Source: Burkholderia vietnamiensis LMG 10929 (GTDB lineage Bacteria; Pseudomonadota; Gammaproteobacteria; Burkholderiales; Burkholderiaceae). Taken from it: a DNA stretch of 64,000 nt. The number at the start of each line of letters is the position of its first letter. Positions within the stretch are counted from its first letter, which is position 1. Location: positions 2,976,001 to 3,040,000 of the forward strand of contig NZ_CP009631.1 in the NCBI RefSeq assembly GCF_000959445.1, read 5' to 3'. Made by a program: the position numbers and the translations under genes. The notes under the pieces are model-generated. The model was not told where the DNA came from. It searched no databases and saw nothing but the letters and a program-made list of their open reading frames with translations. Shown here one piece after another: positions 56,094 through 64,000 of the stretch.

Positions 56094-57158
56094 TCAGCCT
56101 GCGTTGACTTCGCGCAGCACCGTGCGGCGCTTCTGGCGCAGCAGTTCCTCGTACGCCTTCACGTAGTTCTGCGCCATCACCTTCGACGAGAAGCGGGCTT
56201 CGAACGCGGCGCGCACCTTCTCGCGCGGCAGCGTATCGAGGCGCTTGAGCGCGGCGACGGCCGACAGCTCGTCTTCGACGACGAAGCCCGACACGCCGTT
56301 GTCGATCACTTCCGGCACCGAGCCGCGCTTGAACGCGATCACCGGCGTGCCGCAGGCCATCGCCTCGATCATCACCAGGCCGAAGGGCTCCGGCCAGTCG
56401 ATCGGGAACAGCAGCGCGTGCGCATTGCCGAGGAATTCGGTCTTTTCGGCTTCACTGATCTCGCCGATGTACTCGACGTGCGGCAGCGCGAACAGCGGCT
56501 TGATCTTCTCTTCGTAATACGCGCGGTCGGCCTTGTCGAGCTTCGCGGCGATCTTGATCGGCAGGCCGGCCTGCTCGGCGATGCGGATCGCGGTGTCGAC
56601 GCGCTTTTCCGGCGAGATGCGGCCCAGGAACGCGAGATAGCTCGGCTTCACGTTCGGGATCGGCGTCAGCAGGTTTTCCGGCAGGCCGTGGTACACGGTC
56701 GACAGCCAGTTCGCCTGCGGCAGCGGGATGCGCTGGTTGTCGGAGATCGACACGACCGGCACGTCGCTGAACGCGTTGAAGATCGGCTGCAGTTCGGGCA
56801 GGTCGAGACGGCCGTGCATCGTCGTCAGATGCGGGACCGGCTGACGCGAGAACAGCGAGAACGGGTAGTAGTCGATGTGGCAGTGCAGGACGTCGAACTC
56901 TTCCGCGCGGCGGCGCACTTGCTCGAGCAGCAGCATGTGCGGGGCCATCACGTCGCGGATCGTCGGATCGAGGCGCAGCGCCTGCGGCCAGCACGCTTCG
57001 AGCTTCGCCGACGTTTGCGAATCGCCGCTCGCGAACAGCGTGACGTCATGCCCCATCTCGACGAGTGCTTCGGTCAGATAGGACACCACTCGCTCGGTCC
57101 CGCCATAAAGCTTCGGGGGAACCGCTTCGTGCAACGGAGCGATTTGGGCGATTCGCAT
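56094..57158 (-). CDS. GT4-family glycosyltransferase
   Basis: The 354-residue GT-B glycosyltransferase begins MRIAQIAPLHEAVPPKLYGGTERVVS, with the nucleotide-sugar half at the C-terminus (FLGRISPEKRVDTAIRIA, WPEPFGLVMIEAMACGTPVIAF, the ExxE-type motif). No signal or membrane segment is clear, so it acts in the cytosol or at the membrane face. It is opposite to the ABC exporter gene but not in an operon. The acceptor is unknown; a surface polysaccharide, glycolipid or glucan role is possible. Confidence 0.9.
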   Translation of the reverse strand: MRIAQIAPLHEAVPPKLYGGTERVVSYLTEALVEMGHDVTLFASGDSQTSAKLEACWPQALRLDPTIRDVMAPHMLLLEQVRRRAEEFDVLHCHIDYYPFSLFSRQPVPHLTTMHGRLDLPELQPIFNAFSDVPVVSISDNQRIPLPQANWLSTVYHGLPENLLTPIPNVKPSYLAFLGRISPEKRVDTAIRIAEQAGLPIKIAAKLDKADRAYYEEKIKPLFALPHVEYIGEISEAEKTEFLGNAHALLFPIDWPEPFGLVMIEAMACGTPVIAFKRGSVPEVIDNGVSGFVVEDELSAVAALKRLDTLPREKVRAAFEARFSSKVMAQNYVKAYEELLRQKRRTVLREVNAG

Positions 57159-57729
57159 GCGTAACTCCTAAAAATTCGGCTAAAAACCAGGTATGGGTCG
57201 GCAACCTGCCGGCGGTCCGGGCTGGATGCATTTCGTCCTATCATCGGACGAATCAGCCTGCCGGGGGCGTCGAGCCCGCGCTGCACAAGGAGCGTCGGCG
57301 ACGCGACAGGCTTAGAACGTTTGAAACGAAGACCCGTTGACAGGGGTTCGTAAAAACCTGGGACCGAACCCGGAGCCGATTATCTAGGGTTAATCCCGAT
57401 ACGGCGCCCGCCATTTCAAACTCTTTACTTTGTTACAAAGGCGCAACACTTTGCAACCCGCGGACTCGGACGTCCGTTCTAGAGTGGAAGGCCCGTTCGG
57501 CACTCCATGTCCGTCATCGCTGCCGGCATTGCCTTTGCGACACGTAAGGCCCTTGCGGCGAACGGGATGTCGGATTTTATCTCAAAACTGGTCGTGCGCC
57601 CCCAGGCTCGCGCAAGATTCGCACAGCGCAACGCACGGCCTTGTTTACAATGCCGGATTATTCAGTCCGGGCGACCGCCGGCTGGGCTCCAGCCGCCCCG
57701 CTCAATCACCGAATCACCGCACGCATATT
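57159..57729. other. Long divergent intergenic region between the glycosyltransferase and ABC exporter genes
   Basis: About 570 bases with mixed composition and a drop in GC near 57380-57450. It should contain both promoters. I see a TTGACA at about 57336 on the plus strand but no good -10 at proper distance. No gene, riboswitch or terminator is recognised. An open frame continuous with the exporter runs through it from 57430 but does not look like protein. Confidence 0.45.
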
Positions 57730-59562
57730 TTGGAATATCTCACCCCTGCCCAGCGCAACGCCCACAACGCGAAGCTGTCGAGCTACGCGCATCGGCCGAT
57801 CGCGTTCCTGTTCCGCTACATCCGCCTGCACCCTGTCGCGCACCTGATCGTGCTCTGCAGCGTGCTGGCCGCCGTCGGCTGCGCGCTCGGCTCGCAATAC
57901 GCGATCAAGCATCTGATCGACGTGCTCGCGGCCGGACGCCATCATCCGGGCCCGCTGTGGAGCGCGTTCGCGCTGCTCGTCGGGCTGATCGCGGCCGACA
58001 ACCTGCTGTGGCGGGTCGGCGGCTGGACCGCCGCGCACACGTTCGTCGCGGTGACCGGCGACCTGCGGCGCGATCTGTTCCAGTATCTGATCGGCCATTC
58101 GCCGACGTATTACGCGGAGAAGCAGCCGGGCACGCTCGCGAGCCGCATCACGGCCACGTCGAACGCCGTCTATACGTCGGAGAACACGATGGCGTGGAAC
58201 GTGCTGCCGCCGTGCATCGCGGTGATCGGCGCGATTCTGATGATCATCGTCGTGAATCCGCTGATGGCCGCCGGCCTGCTCGGCTGTTCGGCGCTGCTCG
58301 CGATCGTGCTGTTCAAGCTCGCCGGGCGCGGCTCCGCCCGCCATCACACGTTCGCGGCGAAGGCCGCCGCGGTGGACGGCGAGCTCGTCGACGTGATCGG
58401 CAACATGGGGCTCGTGCGCGCATTCGGGATGACGCTGCGCGAACAGAAGCGCTTCAGCGCGACCGTGAAAGCCGAGATGGACGCCCGTCAGCAAAGCCTG
58501 CTCTATCTCGAGAAGCTGCGGCTGCTGCACGCGGTGATCACCGCGATGCTGTCGGCCGGGCTTCTCGGCTGGGCGCTGTGGCTGTGGGATCAGGGCCGCG
58601 CGACCTCCGGCGACATCGTGCTCGTCAGCTCGCTCGGCTTCACGATCCTGCACGGCACGCGCGATCTGGCCGTCGCGCTGGTCGACGTCACGCAGCACGT
58701 CGCACGCCTGTCCGAAGCCGTGAAGACGCTGCTCGAACCGCACGGCATGCCCGATCGCTCCGACGCGCAGCCGCTGTCGGCCAAGGGCGGGCGCGTCGAC
58801 TTCGAGCGCGTGACGTTCGCGTATCCGCACCGCCGCGCGATCCTCGACCACTTCGACCTGCATATCGAGGCCGGCCAGCGCGTCGGACTGATCGGCAAGT
58901 CGGGCGCCGGCAAGTCGACCGTGCTCGCGCTGCTGCAGCGCTTCTACGACACGCAGGACGGCGCGGTGATGGTCGACGGCCAGGACGTCAAGACGATCAC
59001 GCAGGACAGCCTGCGCCAGGCGATCGCGCTCGTGCCGCAGGACATCTCGCTGCTGCACCGGACCATCTACGACAACATCGCGTACGGCCGCCCCGACGCG
59101 ACCCGCGAGCAGGTGCTCGCAGCCGCGCGCGACGCACGCTGCGCGGAGTTCATCGAGGCGATGCCGGAAGGCTATGACACGATCGTCGGCGACCGCGGCG
59201 TCAAGCTGTCGGGTGGCCAGCGCCAGCGCATCGCGATCGCGCGCGCGATCCTGAAGGACGCGCCCATCCTGCTGCTCGACGAAGCGACCTCGGCGCTCGA
59301 CAGCGCATCGGAAGAAGCGATCCAGAGCGCGCTCGACCGCCTGATGGTCGGCCGTACGGTGATCGCGATCGCACACCGGCTGTCGACGCTGCGCAACTTC
59401 GACCGGATCATCGTGATGAGCAACGGCAAGGTGATCGACGATGGCAGCCCCGACGTGCTGCGCAGCCGCCCCGGGCTGTATCGCGACCTGCTCGCGAAGC
59501 AGCACGGCCGGCTGCACGCGCCCGACGGCGCCGCGCCGACCACCGGCGAACGCGTCGCGTGA
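57730..59562 (+). CDS. ABCB/MsbA-type exporter, fused permease-ATPase
   Basis: The 610-residue half-transporter has six membrane helices in the first about 315 residues (starting PIAFLFRYIRLHPVAHL) and an ABC domain: Walker A GKSGAGKST, Q-loop PQDISLL, signature LSGGQRQR, Walker B ILLLDEATSALD and switch AHRLST. It dimerises to move a lipid, peptide or drug outward; the substrate is not determined. The start is a problem: the frame is open upstream to 57430, and I chose TTG 57730 (MEYLTPAQ) because the preceding part looks non-coding. No good ribosome-binding site is seen. Confidence 0.88.
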   Translation: MEYLTPAQRNAHNAKLSSYAHRPIAFLFRYIRLHPVAHLIVLCSVLAAVGCALGSQYAIKHLIDVLAAGRHHPGPLWSAFALLVGLIAADNLLWRVGGWTAAHTFVAVTGDLRRDLFQYLIGHSPTYYAEKQPGTLASRITATSNAVYTSENTMAWNVLPPCIAVIGAILMIIVVNPLMAAGLLGCSALLAIVLFKLAGRGSARHHTFAAKAAAVDGELVDVIGNMGLVRAFGMTLREQKRFSATVKAEMDARQQSLLYLEKLRLLHAVITAMLSAGLLGWALWLWDQGRATSGDIVLVSSLGFTILHGTRDLAVALVDVTQHVARLSEAVKTLLEPHGMPDRSDAQPLSAKGGRVDFERVTFAYPHRRAILDHFDLHIEAGQRVGLIGKSGAGKSTVLALLQRFYDTQDGAVMVDGQDVKTITQDSLRQAIALVPQDISLLHRTIYDNIAYGRPDATREQVLAAARDARCAEFIEAMPEGYDTIVGDRGVKLSGGQRQRIAIARAILKDAPILLLDEATSALDSASEEAIQSALDRLMVGRTVIAIAHRLSTLRNFDRIIVMSNGKVIDDGSPDVLRSRPGLYRDLLAKQHGRLHAPDGAAPTTGERVA

Positions 59563-59596
59563 CGCCGCGGCATCGCGCCGCCCGCCGATAGACGAT

Positions 59597-59634
59597 AAAA
59601 AGGCCGCCGTGCTCGTAGCACGGCGGCCTTTTTT
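59597..59634. terminator. Bidirectional intrinsic terminator between the ABC exporter and otsA
   Basis: AGGCCGCCGTGCT pairs perfectly with its complement across a 3-base loop, with a run of A before and T after. It serves both converging genes. Confidence 0.9.
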
Positions 59635-59677
59635 CAGCGCGGCGCGCGACCAGCGCTCGATGTGCAACCGCCCCAGG

Positions 59678-61054
59678 CTACGCGCGCTGCAAATCGCGCA
59701 GGAAGTTGTCGCGCCACACCGACACGTTGTTCTCGCGCAGCTGCGCGATCATGTCCGCATAACGCGCGCGCCGCTCGGCGAGCGGCATCGTCAGCGCCTG
59801 TGACAACGCATCGGCCATGCCGTCGATGTCGATCGGATTGACGATCAGCGCGCCGGTCAGCTCGCGCGCCGCGCCTGCGAAACGCGACAGCACCAGCACG
59901 CCCGGATCGTCCGGATTCTGCGCGGACACGTATTCCTTCGCGACGAGGTTCATCCCGTCGCGCAGCGGCGTCACGAAGCCCACGCGCGCGAGGCGATACA
60001 GCGCGGCCAGCACCTGCCGGTCGTACTGGCGATGAATGTACAGAATCGGCGCCCAGTCGAGCTCCGCGTAGCGTCCGTTGATGCGCCCCGATTCCGCTTC
60101 GAGCTGCAGCCGGATGTCCTGATACGCGCGCAGGTCGGCGCGCGTCGACGGCGCGATCTGCAGGAACGACACGCGATTGCGGATCGACGCCTGGTGCTCC
60201 AGCAGCTTCTCGAACGCGCGGAACCGCTCGACGAGGCCCTTCGAATAATCGAGCCGGTCGACGCTCATGATCAGCTGGCGCCCGCGCAGCGACGTGGCCA
60301 TGCGCGCGGCCTTGCCGTGCTCGCCCGCCTGCGCGAGCGACGCGATCTCGTCCGGATACACGCCGATCGGATAAGCCGCTGCGCGCAGCGTGCTGCCGAA
60401 CGCGCTCACGCGTACCGTGCGGCCGTCGCGCGTCACTTCGCCGCCGGCTTCGAACTCGACGTAATCGCAGAACGCACGCAGGTCGGGCTCGGTCTGGAAG
60501 CCGAGCAGATCGAACGCGCACAGCGACTCGACCAGCTCGCGATGCGGCGGCACGTTCACGAGCACCTGCGCGGCGGGAAACGGGATGTGCAGGAAGAAGC
60601 CGATCCGGTTCTTCACGCCCGACGCGCGCAGCGCGCGCGCGAACGGGATCAGGTGATAGTCGTGGACCCAGATCACGTCGTCGTCCTGCAGCAGCGGCAC
60701 GAGCTGCTGCGCGAGCCACACGTTCACGCGGCCGTAGCCTTCGAACTCGTGACGGTCGTACTGGATCAGGTCCGCGCGGTAGTGGAACGCCGGCCACAGC
60801 GTCGCGTTCGAGAAGCCGCGGTAGTACTGGTCGTAATCGCGGCGCGACAGCCCGACGGTCGCGAACGTCACGGGGCCGCGCTCCTCGATGCGGATCTGCG
60901 GCGCACCGGACGCGACCACTTCGCCGCTCCAGCCGAACCACATGCCGCCCGTCTCCTTCAGCGCGTCGTACACGCCGATCGCGAGACCGCCCGCCGCCGG
61001 CTCGCCTTCCGAAATCGGCGCGACGCGGTTTGAAACGATGATCAGTCGGCTCAT
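59678..61054 (-). CDS. otsA: Trehalose-6-phosphate synthase
   Basis: The 458-residue GT20 enzyme makes trehalose-6-phosphate from UDP-glucose and glucose-6-phosphate. Signatures: [20 protein letters not shown] (loop that moves on substrate binding), [22 protein letters not shown] (Arg/Lys binding nucleotide phosphates) and [12 protein letters not shown]. Length fits the bacterial enzyme (about 460-470). The ATG overlaps the otsB stop by 4 bases (ATGA), so the two steps are translationally coupled. Trehalose protects against osmotic and desiccation stress. Confidence 0.96.
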   Translation of the reverse strand: MSRLIIVSNRVAPISEGEPAAGGLAIGVYDALKETGGMWFGWSGEVVASGAPQIRIEERGPVTFATVGLSRRDYDQYYRGFSNATLWPAFHYRADLIQYDRHEFEGYGRVNVWLAQQLVPLLQDDDVIWVHDYHLIPFARALRASGVKNRIGFFLHIPFPAAQVLVNVPPHRELVESLCAFDLLGFQTEPDLRAFCDYVEFEAGGEVTRDGRTVRVSAFGSTLRAAAYPIGVYPDEIASLAQAGEHGKAARMATSLRGRQLIMSVDRLDYSKGLVERFRAFEKLLEHQASIRNRVSFLQIAPSTRADLRAYQDIRLQLEAESGRINGRYAELDWAPILYIHRQYDRQVLAALYRLARVGFVTPLRDGMNLVAKEYVSAQNPDDPGVLVLSRFAGAARELTGALIVNPIDIDGMADALSQALTMPLAERRARYADMIAQLRENNVSVWRDNFLRDLQRA

Positions 61055-61803
61055 GCGCCCGGCAGCTCCAGATCGAGCCAGCGGGCGATCTGCGCGTGCA
61101 GCGCGGCGACCGAATCGAGCCGCATGCGCGCCGACGTCTCGCCGGCGCCGACCTTGATCGACAGGCCGCCACGCGCGTTCACCACCGCGAAGCCCTTCTC
61201 GTCGGTCAGATCGTCGCCCGCGAACAGCGGCACGCGGCCCGCGAACGGCGGCTCGTCGAGGAACGCGGCCAGCGCGCGCCCCTTGTCGACGCCCTTCGGC
61301 TTGATTTCGAACACCATCTTGCCGGGCTGCAGTACGTACGCGTCCGCATATTCGGCGACGAGGCGCTCGGCCGCTTCGCGCGCGACCGGCTCACGGTCGG
61401 CCGCGTTGCGGTAGTGCAGCGCGACGGCCGCGCCCTTGATCTCCAGCAGCATGCCCGGATGACGGTCGACCACGGCCGCCAGCTCGCGCTCGATGCGCAG
61501 CAGGCGTTCGTCGTTGAAGCCGATGCGCTGCGTGTCACCGTTCGAATCGCGACGCTCGGCACCGTGCAGGCCGGCGATCGGTAGATCCGGCATGCTCAGG
61601 AACGTGTCGAGATTGTCGATGCCGCGCCCCGACACCACCGCGACCGCGCCATGCGAGCGCTGCCTGAGCGTATCGAGCAGCGTCAGCAGCGACGGCGGCA
61701 CGTGAATGCTGTCGGGCGTGGGGGCGAGCTCGACGAGCGTGCCGTCGAAGTCGAAAAAGAACGCGGTATCGGTCAGGGACAGGGAAGCCGGAACGGATTG
61801 CAT
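61051..61803 (-). CDS. otsB: Trehalose-6-phosphate phosphatase
   Basis: The 250-residue HAD-superfamily phosphatase has the nucleophile motif FDFDGTL (D18, D20), VVSGR (motif II), the KPKGVDKG lysine and GDDLTDEKGF (motif IV). It removes phosphate from trehalose-6-phosphate. It is the first gene of otsB-otsA. The ATG at 61803 (MQSVPASLSLTD) is preferred over one ten codons upstream because it matches the usual OtsB N-terminal length. The 270-base region to the divergent SCO gene holds the promoter. Confidence 0.95.
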   Translation of the reverse strand: MQSVPASLSLTDTAFFFDFDGTLVELAPTPDSIHVPPSLLTLLDTLRQRSHGAVAVVSGRGIDNLDTFLSMPDLPIAGLHGAERRDSNGDTQRIGFNDERLLRIERELAAVVDRHPGMLLEIKGAAVALHYRNAADREPVAREAAERLVAEYADAYVLQPGKMVFEIKPKGVDKGRALAAFLDEPPFAGRVPLFAGDDLTDEKGFAVVNARGGLSIKVGAGETSARMRLDSVAALHAQIARWLDLELPGA

Positions 61804-62074
61804 CGATTCGAGAGTCCGAGCGGCGGCCGGCAAACGCCGGGCCGCCGCGACGAGAATGGAATTGTGCGCATCTTACCGCGCCTGCGTACCGAGATGGGCG
61901 AAACCGGCCGCCGCGCGCCGCCCGCGCCGCCGCTGCGACATATTGCCCCGCCCCGCGCGACCGCAGGGATTTCGAAAGCGCGCAGGCGCGGGAATTGCGT
62001 TACAGTCGGCAACCGCCGGTCGCGCGCCCCAGTGCGGCGCGACCGACGTCATTCCGTCCGATTCGAGTCCCAGG

Positions 62075-62719
62075 ATGTCGCTTGCCCGTCCCGCGCCGCG
62101 CCGGCGCCGCCCCAGCTTCAACCGTTTCGCGCGCATGGCCGCGGCAATGGCCGTTGCCGTCGCGCTCGCCGCGTGCACGCGCGACGAGCCGGGCTGGCAC
62201 CTGGCCAACGTCACCGGCCATCTGCCCGACCTGTCGTTCACGCTGACCGGCGGCGACGGCCGGCCCGTCGACGCGAGCGCGTTCCGCGGCCGCGTCGCGC
62301 TCGTCTACTTCGGCTACACGCACTGTCCCGACGTCTGTCCCGAGACGATGGCGCGGCTGATGGAAGTGCTCGCGAAGCTCGGCCCGCGCGCGAACGACGT
62401 GCGCATCCTGTTCGTGTCGGTCGATCCCGCGCGCGACACGCCGCAGGCGCTGCAGTCGTACGTCGCCGCGTTCGACGCCGCGCACGCGCGCGGCCTGACC
62501 GGCAGCGACGGCCAGATCGAATCGCTCGCGAAGCGCTACCGCGTCGCGTACCAGATGGAACAACGCGATCCGTCCGGCGGCTACGAGGTCACGCACAGCT
62601 CGGCCGTCTACATCTTCGACGCCCACGGCCGCGCGCGCCTGCTCGCGACCGACGGCGACTCGCCGGACGCCATCGCCGCCGACGTGCGGCGGATCATCGA
62701 CACTGCCCCCACCACGTGA
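62075..62719 (+). CDS. SCO1/SenC-family copper chaperone lipoprotein
   Basis: The 214-residue protein has a basic N-terminus (RRRRPSFNRFARM), a hydrophobic signal ending in LAA-C (Cys34, lipidation site) and a thioredoxin-like domain. Copper ligands: C84 and C88 in THCPDVCPE and H174 in EVTHSSAVYIFD. Sco proteins deliver copper to, or reduce, the CuA site of cytochrome oxidase in the periplasm. The start at 62075 (caggATG) is the only one that gives a proper signal. It is followed after 7 bases by the PCu(A)C chaperone gene. Confidence 0.92.
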   Translation: MSLARPAPRRRRPSFNRFARMAAAMAVAVALAACTRDEPGWHLANVTGHLPDLSFTLTGGDGRPVDASAFRGRVALVYFGYTHCPDVCPETMARLMEVLAKLGPRANDVRILFVSVDPARDTPQALQSYVAAFDAAHARGLTGSDGQIESLAKRYRVAYQMEQRDPSGGYEVTHSSAVYIFDAHGRARLLATDGDSPDAIAADVRRIIDTAPTT

Positions 62720-62726
62720 ACCAGAC

Positions 62727-63173
62727 ATGAAGCCGAAAACGATCCTCAAGACGTTCGCCGCCCTCGCCGCGCTGTGCGCCGGCGCACACGCCTATGCGGC
62801 CGGTGCGATCACCGCGCAGAACGCATGGGTACGCTGGCTGCCGAACCAGCTGCCCGCCGGCGGCTACGTGACGCTCGTGAACACCGGCGACAAGCCGGTC
62901 GATCTCGTCGACGTCGACAGCCCCGACTACGGGATGGCGATGCTGCACCAGACGGTGTCGAACGGCTCGACGCAGAAGATGGAAATGGTCGACAAGCTGA
63001 CGATCCCCGCGCGCGGCAAGGTCGACATCGCACCGGGCGGCTACCACTTCATGCTCGAGGAGCCGAAGCACGCGATCAAGCCGGGCGACACGGTGCGCCT
63101 GCGCCTGAAATTCTCCGACGGCGAAACCGTCGACGCGCCGTTTGCGGTGAAGTCGCCGGCCCAGGCGAAGTGA
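62727..63173 (+). CDS. PCu(A)C-type copper chaperone
   Basis: The 148-residue periplasmic protein has a signal peptide (residues about 1-25, ending AHAYA-A). The copper motif H-x10-M-x21-H-x-M is intact at H74, M85, H107 and M109. These proteins bind Cu(I) and pass it to Sco or to the CuA subunit of cytochrome c oxidase. Its place between the SCO and CtaG-family genes makes a shared oxidase-assembly role very likely. Confidence 0.93.
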   Translation: MKPKTILKTFAALAALCAGAHAYAAGAITAQNAWVRWLPNQLPAGGYVTLVNTGDKPVDLVDVDSPDYGMAMLHQTVSNGSTQKMEMVDKLTIPARGKVDIAPGGYHFMLEEPKHAIKPGDTVRLRLKFSDGETVDAPFAVKSPAQAK

Positions 63174-63183
63174 TGCGCGTGCG

Positions 63184-64000
63184 ATGAACGTCCTGTACTG
63201 GCTCGATCCGTGGGAACCGTCGCCGACCGTGGTGATCGCGGTGCTGACGGCCGCCGTGCTGTTCGCGCGCGGTGTGAAGAAGGCGAAGGTGTCGCCGCTG
63301 CGGCAGTTCTCGTTCTGGCTCGGGCTGACGGCGCTCTACATCGCACTGCATACGCGGCTCGACTATTTCTTCGAGCACGAGTTCTTCATGCACCGCGCGC
63401 AGCATCTGGTACTGCATCACCTCGGGCCGTTCTTCATCGCGCTCGCCTATCCGGGCGCGGCGATCCGCGCCGGCATTCCGTTTCGCTGGCGGCAACGCTT
63501 CGTGCGCCCCGCGCTCGCATGGGCGCCCGTGCGCGCGGCGCTCGACCTGGTGTTCCATCCGGTCGTGGCCGTCGTGCTGTTCGTCGGGCTGATCTATTTC
63601 TGGCTGCTGTCGCCGATCCACTTCGTCGCGATGCTCGACTGGCGTCTGTATCGCGTGATGAACTGGAGCATGGTGATCGACGGGCTGCTGTTCTGGTGGC
63701 TCGTCGTCGATCCGCGTCCCGCGCCGCCCGCGCGGCTGTCGCCGGGCCGCCGGATTCTGATCGTCGTCGCCGCCATCCCGCCGCAGATCGCGCTCGGCGC
63801 GCTGATCTTCTTCACGCCGCACGAGCTGTATCCGATCTACTCGATCTGCGGGCGCGCCTTCACGTGGCTCAGCCCGTTGCGCGACCAGCAGATCGGCGGC
63901 CTGCTGCTGTGGATTCCCGGCTCGATGATGAGCGTGATCGGCGCGCTGATCGCACTGCGGCACTGGATGCGGCTGTCCGCTCGCGGCCGGCTGATCGACG
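63184..64000 (+). CDS. CtaG/Caa3-type cytochrome c oxidase assembly membrane protein, 3'-truncated by window end
   Basis: The frame is open from ATG 63184 to the window end (272 residues) without a stop. It begins MNVLYWLDPWEPSPTVVIAV and has about seven hydrophobic helices, with histidine-rich patches LDYFFEHEFFMHRAQHLVLHHLGPF, LVFHPVV and FFTPHELYPIYS. Such histidine-rich membrane proteins of the Caa3-type CtaG family are involved in copper insertion into the oxidase. It starts 10 bases after the PCu(A)C stop, so SCO, PCu(A)C and CtaG form one operon. Confidence 0.88.
   Translation, partial: MNVLYWLDPWEPSPTVVIAVLTAAVLFARGVKKAKVSPLRQFSFWLGLTALYIALHTRLDYFFEHEFFMHRAQHLVLHHLGPFFIALAYPGAAIRAGIPFRWRQRFVRPALAWAPVRAALDLVFHPVVAVVLFVGLIYFWLLSPIHFVAMLDWRLYRVMNWSMVIDGLLFWWLVVDPRPAPPARLSPGRRILIVVAAIPPQIALGALIFFTPHELYPIYSICGRAFTWLSPLRDQQIGGLLLWIPGSMMSVIGALIALRHWMRLSARGRLID

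Noticed and set aside
57430..57729. N-terminal extension of the ABC exporter (100 codons)
   Set aside because: The sequence reads as non-coding, has no membrane or domain character, and would precede the normal first helix. TTG 57730 was chosen instead.

Overview
The window is high-GC, gene-dense DNA from a betaproteobacterium, almost certainly Burkholderia and probably the B. cepacia complex. The support is codon use, an ast/aru arginine-catabolism cluster with ArgR/Aot-type transport genes, the hopanoid genes hpnI-hpnJ-hpnK-hpnL, a Tat-exported phospholipase C, and otsBA. It reads as core chromosome: I see no integrase, transposase, plasmid gene, prophage gene, CRISPR array, rRNA or tRNA. 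The first gene (FUSC family) and the last gene (CtaG family) are cut by the window ends.

Layout. 1-5.4 kb: FUSC transporter end, a 53-residue membrane protein, an Lrp/AsnC regulator, an NAD(P)-binding oxidoreductase with its Rrf2-type regulator, a lipoprotein and a small membrane protein. 5.6-9.1 kb: an ammonium transporter behind a sigma-54-like promoter, then a Tat-lipoprotein of the PhoX family. 9.1-9.6 kb: a gap with two tandem minus-strand terminators and no minus-strand gene, a candidate small RNA. 9.6-18.6 kb: an IclR regulator and an MdtABC/MuxABC-type RND efflux operon with no outer-membrane channel gene. 18.6-18.9 kb: a tandem repeat of period 101 bp. 19.0-25.8 kb: a NYN/OST-HTH protein, an SDR-like protein, a secreted peroxiredoxin, and a PAS-GGDEF-EAL / HDOD signalling pair.

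25.8-38.3 kb is one arginine uptake and catabolism block, all on the minus strand: permease genes and ATPase (hisQ, hisM, hisP), an AraC/GlxA-type regulator, a near-perfect large inverted repeat, aruC-aruF-astA-astD-astB-astE, and finally the binding protein. The order parallels Pseudomonas aotJQMOP-argR / aruCFGDBE, but the binding-protein gene sits at the far end.

38.6-44.0 kb: a BamE-like lipoprotein and hpnL, hpnK, hpnJ, hpnI for hopanoid side-chain (cyclitol ether) synthesis. 44.6-57.2 kb: a luciferase-like oxidoreductase, an exported alpha/beta hydrolase, pyridoxal kinase, phospholipase C, an orphan LivK-type binding protein, a GntR/FCD regulator opposite glucarate dehydratase, two membrane-protein genes behind a TetR-like palindrome, and a glycosyltransferase. 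57.7-61.8 kb: an ABCB-type exporter and otsB-otsA (trehalose). 62.0-64.0 kb: SCO, PCu(A)C and CtaG copper-delivery genes for cytochrome oxidase.

No wholly new defence or biosynthetic system is apparent. The least explained structures are the 788-bp inverted repeat between argR and aruC, the minus-strand RNA candidate near 9.3 kb, the 101-bp tandem repeat, the low-complexity insert in the second RND pump, and several palindromic operators paired with adjacent regulators.
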